DNA from: Pseudomonadota bacterium
Lineage (GTDB): Bacteria; Desulfobacterota; GWC2-55-46; JADFVP01
Length of the DNA: 10,105 nt
Assembly: GCA_015222595.1 (NCBI GenBank)
Contig: JADFVP010000091.1
Location: 1-10,105 of the forward strand
Reading direction: 5' to 3'
Part shown: piece by piece, positions 6,207 to 10,105 of the stretch
Layout of the letters: every line of letters begins with the position of its first letter
How positions within the stretch are numbered: position 1 is the first letter of the stretch
The notes under the pieces: model-generated
Told to the model about the DNA's origin: nothing
Databases searched by the model: none
What the model saw: only the letters and a program-made list of their open reading frames with translations
Program-made: the position numbers and the translations under genes

Positions 6207-6525
6207 CAGAAGACCAGGCGGCTCAAGTTCCGCAGGTGGCAGACCAGGTGGTGGCGGTAGACCGGGCGGCGGCAGACCGGGCGGCGGACCAGGCGGCAAG
6301 GGCCGTTTCATGCGCAAGCGTGTTTGCAGGTTCTGCAAGAACGAAGACGTAAAGATAGATTACAAGGACGCCAAGGCTCTTAGGCCCTACATTACGGAGC
6401 GGGGCAGAATAATGCCGAGTAGAATTACCGGCACCTGCGCCAAGCACCAGAGGGCCATAAGCACGGCGATAAAGAGGGCGCGCAACATTGCGCTCATACC
6501 TTACACTACTATCAGCATGGGCTAG
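6199..6525 (+). CDS. rpsR: 30S ribosomal protein S18 with Gly-Arg-Pro-rich N-terminal extension
   Basis: S18 partners S6 on the platform of the small ribosomal subunit. Residues 38-108 are a complete S18: RKRVCRFCKNED, IDYKDAKALRPYI, ERGRIMPSRITGTCAKHQR and AIKRARNIALIPYT. Cys43, Cys46, Cys80 and His83 form a C-x2-C...C-x2-H set, so this appears to be the version able to bind zinc. The first 37 residues are unusual: a repeat of GRPGG units with net positive charge, making the protein 108 residues against about 75. The start at 6199 is chosen for its strong ribosome binding site and 8-bp overlap with rpsF. An ATG at 6310 with AAGGG 7 nt upstream would give a near-standard 71-residue S18 and cannot be excluded as a second start. 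Confidence 0.96.
   Translation: MDSRRPGGSSSAGGRPGGGGRPGGGRPGGGPGGKGRFMRKRVCRFCKNEDVKIDYKDAKALRPYITERGRIMPSRITGTCAKHQRAISTAIKRARNIALIPYTTISMG
6238..6297 (+). repeat. Imperfect ~15-bp tandem repeat encoding GRPGG units of S18
   Basis: Units GGCAGACCAGGTGGT (6238-6252), an 18-bp variant (6253-6270), GGCAGACCGGGCGGC (6271-6285) and a shortened GGACCAGGCGGC (6286-6297) run head to tail in the rpsR frame. Period is a multiple of three, so changes in copy number keep the frame. Confidence 0.8.
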
Positions 6526-6544
6526 TTTCACTTTGCCCTGTAGA

Positions 6545-6550
6545 TATAAT
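6545..6550 (+). promoter_or_regulatory. Perfect -10 hexamer between rpsR and rplI
   Basis: TATAAT sits in the 44-bp gap ahead of rplI. No good -35 hexamer lies 16-18 bp upstream (CTAGTT at 17 bp) and no TG extension is present. If active it would give rplI a leader of about 13 nt. This is a weak candidate for an internal promoter. Confidence 0.25.
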
Positions 6551-6569
6551 ACTTGAATGGAGCAGTTTA

Positions 6570-7058
6570 ATGAAGGTCATACTGAAGAAGCCGGTTGAAA
6601 CTCTCGGCAGCTACGGCGACGAAGTTACCGTAGCGGGCGGGTATGCAAGGAACTACCTGATTCCCAAGGGCATTGCAATTGAGGCGACGCCGGGAAACCT
6701 GAGGCAGTTGAACTCCGAGAAAGAGGCTTATCTCAAGAAGGCGGCTGCCGTTAAGGCCGAGGCACAGAAACACGCCGACAAGCTCTCTGAAGTCTCCCTC
6801 AGCTTTACCAAAAAGGTCGGCGAAGAGGGCAAACTCTTCGGGTCGGTAACGGCTCACGACATAGAGGTTGAGCTTAAGGCCAAGGGCTTCGAGCTTGAGA
6901 GAAAAGCTATCCATCTGGACGAGCACCTGAAGACACTCGGTTCCCACACCGTTGAAATCAGGGTTGCTCCTGACGTAACTGCCAAGATCACCGTAGAGGT
7001 AGTTGCAGAAGAGACCAAAGAAGAAGCTAAAGAAGCAGCCAAAGAGGAGTCTGAGTAA
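6570..7058 (+). CDS. rplI: 50S ribosomal protein L9 with Glu/Lys-rich tail
   Basis: L9 binds 23S rRNA near the L1 stalk and reaches across the subunit surface, helping reading-frame fidelity. The N-terminal RNA-binding domain matches the L9 signature: GSYGDEVTVAGGYARNYL (13-30) and IPKGIAIEAT. A long helix follows (about 41-75, rich in Ala, Lys and Glu), then the C-terminal domain with EEGKLFGSVTAHDI (85-98) and the hydrophobic VEIRVAPDVTAKITVEVV ending near 145. Residues 146-162 add an acidic/lysine tail, EETKEEAKEAAKEESE, so the protein is 162 residues against about 148. ATG at 6570 has GGAG 7 nt upstream. The gene closes the rpsF-rpsR-rplI set; no gene lies between rpsR and rplI. Confidence 0.97.
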   Translation: MKVILKKPVETLGSYGDEVTVAGGYARNYLIPKGIAIEATPGNLRQLNSEKEAYLKKAAAVKAEAQKHADKLSEVSLSFTKKVGEEGKLFGSVTAHDIEVELKAKGFELERKAIHLDEHLKTLGSHTVEIRVAPDVTAKITVEVVAEETKEEAKEAAKEESE

Positions 7059-7066
7059 TGATGTAG

Positions 7067-7110
7067 CCGCTCAATATGCGGCCTTATTTTAATGGGCCGC
7101 ATATTAGCGG
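7067..7110 (+). terminator. Long hairpin between rplI and dnaB (attenuator or partial terminator)
   Basis: CCGCT (7067-7071), one bulged C, then AATATGCGGCC (7073-7083) pair perfectly with GGCCGCATATTAGCGG (7095-7110). That makes a 16-bp stem with an 11-nt AT-rich loop. A short T run (TTTT at 7114-7117) follows after TAGG, so an intrinsic terminator is possible but not ideal. The stem ends 12 nt before the dnaB ATG, so it could equally limit dnaB translation or stabilise the upstream ribosomal mRNA. The structure is clear; its function is inferred. Confidence 0.5.
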
Positions 7111-7122
7111 TAGGTTTTCTCC

Positions 7123-8526
7123 ATGGCTATATCTACCCAAAAAAAAGCACTACACAAATCCCCCCCCAACAACATAGATGCGGAGCAGTCCGTTCTTGGC
7201 GGTATCCTTATAGAGAAGGATGCCATCAACACTGTGCTCGAAATTCTGGCGCACGACGGAAGCGACTTCTACCACGAGGCCAACGGAAGGCTTTTTGACT
7301 CCATGGTCTCGCTCTCGGACAAATGTATTCCGATAGACGCGGTTACGCTCGGCGATATGTTCAAGGATTCGAGCGTCCTTAACGGGGTCGGCGGTATCTC
7401 CTATATAGGAGAGCTTGTCGAGGCCACGCCTACTGCGGCGAACATCGAGTACTACGCAAAGATAGTGAAAGAGAAGTCGCTTCTGCGCAAAGTCATTAGC
7501 GCTGCAACCGACATAGCTGCCGCCGGTTACACCGGAGTGGACTCGGTAGAGGACTTTATCGACGTGGCCGAGCAGAAGATCTTCGCCATCGCTCAAGACA
7601 AGACCAAGCAGTCGTGCTACGCGCTAAAAGACCTTATAAAGGACAGCTTCGAGACGATTGAGAAGCTCTACGAGCGAAAGACCCATATCACAGGGGTCGC
7701 TACCGGCTTTAAAGACCTCGACAAGATCACCTCCGGGCTTCAGGACTCAGACCTGATAATCATCGCCGGACGTCCCAGTATGGGCAAGACCTCCTTTTGC
7801 CTGAACGTCGCGGAGTACGCGGCAATAGAGGGCGGCATGCCGACTGCTGTCTTCTCTTTAGAGATGAGCAAAGAGCAGCTTGTGCAGAGAATGCTCTCTT
7901 CGCGCGCCCATGTCGATCTGCAACGGATAAGAAGCGGTTTCTTAAAAGACTCGGACTGGGGCAGCCTGACCACCGCTGTAGGAAAGCTCTACGAGGCGCC
8001 GATCTACATAGACGACACCCCGGCCCAAAGCGTGCTTGAGATGCGTGCCAAGGCCAGAAGGTGGAAGATAGAGCACGGAATAAAGCTCGTCGTTATAGAT
8101 TATCTCCAGCTCATGCGCGGCAGAAGTTCGAGCGACAACAGGGAGCAGGAGATTTCCGACATATCGCGCTCGCTTAAGGCTATGGCAAAGGAGCTTCAGC
8201 TTCCGGTCGTGGCTCTGTCGCAGCTCTCGCGTATGACCGAGCGCAGAGAGGGCAACCGCCCGATGCTCTCGGACCTGAGAGAGTCGGGGGCCATTGAGCA
8301 GGACGCCGACGTCGTTATGTTCGTCTACAGAGAGTCGGTCTACAAGCCGTGCGAGTGCCCGCCGGACCTGTGTACCTGCGGAAGAAGAAAGACTGCCGAA
8401 ATCATTATAGCTAAGCAGCGTAACGGCCCTACAGACACCATAAAGCTGACCTTCCTTAACGAGTTTACCCGCTTCGAGGATCAGGCGTCGAGCGAGTACG
8501 AGAGTTCGGGCGAGTGGGTCGAGTAG
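7123..8526 (+). CDS. dnaB: Replicative DNA helicase DnaB
   Basis: DnaB is the hexameric helicase that unwinds DNA at the replication fork and recruits primase. The N-terminal collar domain starts with SPPNNIDAEQSVLGGILI (13-30). The RecA-like C-terminal domain has Walker A GRPSMGKT (216-223), the catalytic Glu247 in FSLEMS, Walker B LVVIDYLQLM (322-331), LSQLSR (365-370), and KQRNGPT (431-437) with the likely arginine finger Arg433. No intein is present. The 467-residue length is normal. An unusual cysteine cluster, CECPPDLCTC (410-419), sits between YRESVY and AEIIIAKQRNGP, where most DnaB proteins have a short polar loop. The start at 7123 has only a weak GGTAGG upstream, next to a long hairpin that may control expression. 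It follows rplI, the classic rpsF-rpsR-rplI-dnaB arrangement. Confidence 0.97.
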   Translation: MAISTQKKALHKSPPNNIDAEQSVLGGILIEKDAINTVLEILAHDGSDFYHEANGRLFDSMVSLSDKCIPIDAVTLGDMFKDSSVLNGVGGISYIGELVEATPTAANIEYYAKIVKEKSLLRKVISAATDIAAAGYTGVDSVEDFIDVAEQKIFAIAQDKTKQSCYALKDLIKDSFETIEKLYERKTHITGVATGFKDLDKITSGLQDSDLIIIAGRPSMGKTSFCLNVAEYAAIEGGMPTAVFSLEMSKEQLVQRMLSSRAHVDLQRIRSGFLKDSDWGSLTTAVGKLYEAPIYIDDTPAQSVLEMRAKARRWKIEHGIKLVVIDYLQLMRGRSSSDNREQEISDISRSLKAMAKELQLPVVALSQLSRMTERREGNRPMLSDLRESGAIEQDADVVMFVYRESVYKPCECPPDLCTCGRRKTAEIIIAKQRNGPTDTIKLTFLNEFTRFEDQASSEYESSGEWVE

Positions 8527-8723
8527 CGGCCCGCGCGCCGTCTTGACTGGAGTTCGTCTCTTGCCGTCCAGCCTTGCTTCCTTCGTGAGTGTTCCTGTTT
8601 TTTTAAGTTCTGCCCTGAGTACGTTCTTATTTTCGACACCTGTCTGTCCCCCTTTCATGGTATAACCTAAAAATTCGTATACCCGTTCTTTGAGTCATTT
8701 CAACCTGTATAACATGGTCCAGC
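8527..8723 (+). promoter_or_regulatory. dnaB-priA intergenic region with two TATAAC boxes
   Basis: This 197-bp gap holds no gene that I can support. Two TATAAC hexamers (8661-8666 and 8708-8713) match the -10 consensus at 5/6 positions, but neither has a good -35 at 16-18 bp. The second would place a start only a few bases before priA. Both abut CATGGT-like bases, CATGGTATAAC at 8656 and TATAACATGGT at 8708. A run of seven T (8598-8604) lacks a GC hairpin before it. A small CGGC/GCCG stem after the dnaB stop lacks a T run. Any promoter or terminator here is unproven. Confidence 0.3.
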
Positions 8724-10105
8724 GTGAAGCATAGATTCGCAGATGTGGCGGTAGAGCTGCCGCTAGATGGCACTTTTCTCTATTCGATACCCGATTGCCT
8801 GAGTGTTGCCGTAGGCTCGCGCGTGCTTGTGCCCTTTGCAAGAAGGCGAGTTACGGGCTACGTCGTAGCGGTGCACACTTCGTTTGAGGCTGTGGCGCAC
8901 GTCGAAGGGCTGAAGGAGACTTCGGTCAAGGCCGTGCTCGATACGCTTGACTCCGCTCCGCTCTTTGGCGCCAAGCGGCTGAAGTTCTACCGCTGGCTCT
9001 CCTCGTACTACTTCGCTCCCCTGGGCATTGTTCTCTCCTTGATCCACCCGCCGGACGCCTCGTTAAAGAGTTTCCGTTATGTCGTTATTACCGATAAAGG
9101 CGCTTCGGTGCTTGGTGCGCCGGAGAAGTACGCCGGGGTCAAAGGCGACCTTGAGGTTCTAGGCGCTGTAAAAAAAAGCGTAAAGCTGACTACGGTTGAG
9201 CGTAAATTCAGTAAGGGCAAGGAGCGGCTTCCGGTTAACTCTATCGTTGCGCGCCTCTTTAAAGCTGGGCTTCTAACCGTTGAAGCGAAACTGAAGAGCG
9301 GTGTGGCTACGAAGGTAGAGTCGTTCGTCGAGCTCGCACAGCCAAATAACGCTGTTGATACAGACGACGTTATGAGCGGCCTAACTCGCGCGCCATTGCA
9401 GGCGCGCATACTCTCGTACTTGGGCTTACATGGCAGAAGCCCTGTGACGGCTATTAGGGCCGAGCACGGCGGGGTCGACGGTGCGATAAAGTCGCTAGAA
9501 AAGAAGGGGCTGGTTGCTCTGTCTAAAGAGCGCGTCTACAGAGACCCGTCCAAGGGCATAAGGCCGAAGGCGGCGGCCCATACTCCGAACAAAGAGCAGG
9601 CAGCAGCAATAGGCCGTATTAATGACTCGATACGCTCCGGTGGTTTTTCCTCATTTCTGCTCTACGGGGTAACCGGTTCTGGTAAGACGCTTGTCTACTT
9701 AAAGGCCCTCGAAGTGGTTGTGAAGAGCGGCGGCAGGGCTATTTTTCTTGTGCCCGAGACCGCGCTTGCGCAGTGGCCTGTGGCGTATCTGGCAGAGAAG
9801 TTTCCGAACCGCGTCGCAGTGGTTCACAGCGCGCTCTCGGCCGGAGAGCGGCTCGACGAGTGGCAGCGCATAGTAGACGGCGAGGCCGACATAGTTGTCG
9901 GCGCGCGCAGCGCGCTCTTTGCACCCGTTAAGAACCTCAAGCTCATTATTGTGGACGAGGAGCACGAGGGGGCGTACAAACAGGAGGAGGGCGTTAAGTA
10001 CCATGGCCGGGACTCTGCGCTCATGCTGGCCAAAACACTCGGCGTTACCGTTGTGCTCGGCTCTGCCACTCCCTCTGTAGAGACCTTCTATAATGCAGGG
10101 GCCGG
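8724..10105 (+). CDS. priA: Primosomal protein N' / replication restart helicase PriA (3' end missing)
   Basis: PriA recognises stalled or repaired forks and reloads the replicative helicase. An uninterrupted frame runs from a GTG at 8724 to the window end (460 codons seen; E. coli PriA has 732). The GTG is preferred because the frame closes at a TGA at 8691, and no ATG, GTG or TTG lies between; the ribosome binding site is weak. Seen in order: the N-terminal 3'-end-binding domain (FADVAVELPLDG... GSRVLVPFARRRVTGYVV, 5-50), a winged-helix-like part (about 225-265), then the helicase lobe with Walker A GVTGSGKT (315-322), LVPETAL, VVHSALSAGERLDEW, GARSALFAP, the DEEH box (411-414) and LGSATPS. 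The second helicase lobe and the zinc-binding cysteines would lie beyond the window. It follows dnaB on the same strand, and its product acts on DnaB loading. Confidence 0.95.
   Translation, partial: MKHRFADVAVELPLDGTFLYSIPDCLSVAVGSRVLVPFARRRVTGYVVAVHTSFEAVAHVEGLKETSVKAVLDTLDSAPLFGAKRLKFYRWLSSYYFAPLGIVLSLIHPPDASLKSFRYVVITDKGASVLGAPEKYAGVKGDLEVLGAVKKSVKLTTVERKFSKGKERLPVNSIVARLFKAGLLTVEAKLKSGVATKVESFVELAQPNNAVDTDDVMSGLTRAPLQARILSYLGLHGRSPVTAIRAEHGGVDGAIKSLEKKGLVALSKERVYRDPSKGIRPKAAAHTPNKEQAAAIGRINDSIRSGGFSSFLLYGVTGSGKTLVYLKALEVVVKSGGRAIFLVPETALAQWPVAYLAEKFPNRVAVVHSALSAGERLDEWQRIVDGEADIVVGARSALFAPVKNLKLIIVDEEHEGAYKQEEGVKYHGRDSALMLAKTLGVTVVLGSATPSVETFYNAGA

Noticed and set aside
6238..6297. CRISPR-like or mobile repeat
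   Set aside because: The repeat has no spacers and stays in the rpsR frame; it is a coding repeat.
8598..8604. Run of seven T after dnaB as an intrinsic terminator
   Set aside because: No stable GC-rich inverted repeat directly precedes it.
7942..8658. Minus-strand open frame of 238 codons opposite the 3' part of dnaB
   Set aside because: Overlaps the conserved helicase domain of dnaB in full; the translation looks like reverse-complement noise rich in Arg and Leu.
1..10105. Mobile element, phage, defence or toxin-antitoxin system
   Set aside because: No transposase, integrase, terminal repeats or compositional break was seen; all genes are housekeeping and co-directional.

Overview
The window is a GC-rich bacterial chromosome segment in which every gene lies on the + strand and spacing is tight. 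It carries no phage, transposon, CRISPR or tRNA/rRNA signal. The gene content is a histidine operon, then the rpsF-rpsR-rplI-dnaB cluster, then priA. Short-form HisG, frequent ATA (Ile) and AGG (Arg) codons despite high GC, and the gene order suggest a Deltaproteobacteria/Desulfobacterota- or Nitrospirota-like lineage. That placement is a low-confidence inference.

Region 1 (1-5509) is a histidine biosynthesis operon in the order hisG (lacking only its extreme N-terminus), hisD, hisB, hisH, hisA, hisF. It ends in a small DUF2127-type membrane protein whose start overlaps the hisF stop as ATGA. The genes cover the first step (HisG), the ProFAR isomerase step (HisA), the glutamine-dependent cyclase (HisH+HisF), the dehydratase (HisB) and the final oxidation (HisD). 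Not seen here are hisC, hisI, hisE, a histidinol-phosphate phosphatase, and the HisZ partner that a short HisG needs. These must lie elsewhere.

Region 2 (5510-7058) opens with a good sigma70-like promoter (TTGATT, 17 bp, TATATT) and a structured leader of about 145 nt. It continues with rpsF and rpsR (overlapping by 8 bp) and rplI. All three ribosomal proteins carry low-complexity extensions: a long acidic Ala/Glu/Pro/Lys/Thr tail on S6, a Gly-Arg-Pro repeat N-terminus on S18, and a Glu/Lys/Ala tail on L9. S6 and S18 bind each other in the ribosome, so their oppositely charged extensions are worth noting.

Region 3 (7059-10105) has a long near-perfect hairpin just ahead of dnaB (replicative helicase). 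DnaB carries an unusual four-cysteine cluster. A 197-bp gap follows, then priA (replication restart helicase), which starts at GTG and runs off the window end.

This is mostly conserved core-genome territory and I find no clear new multi-gene system. The best leads are the DnaB cysteine cluster, the rpsF leader structure, the rplI-dnaB hairpin and the complementary S6/S18 extensions.
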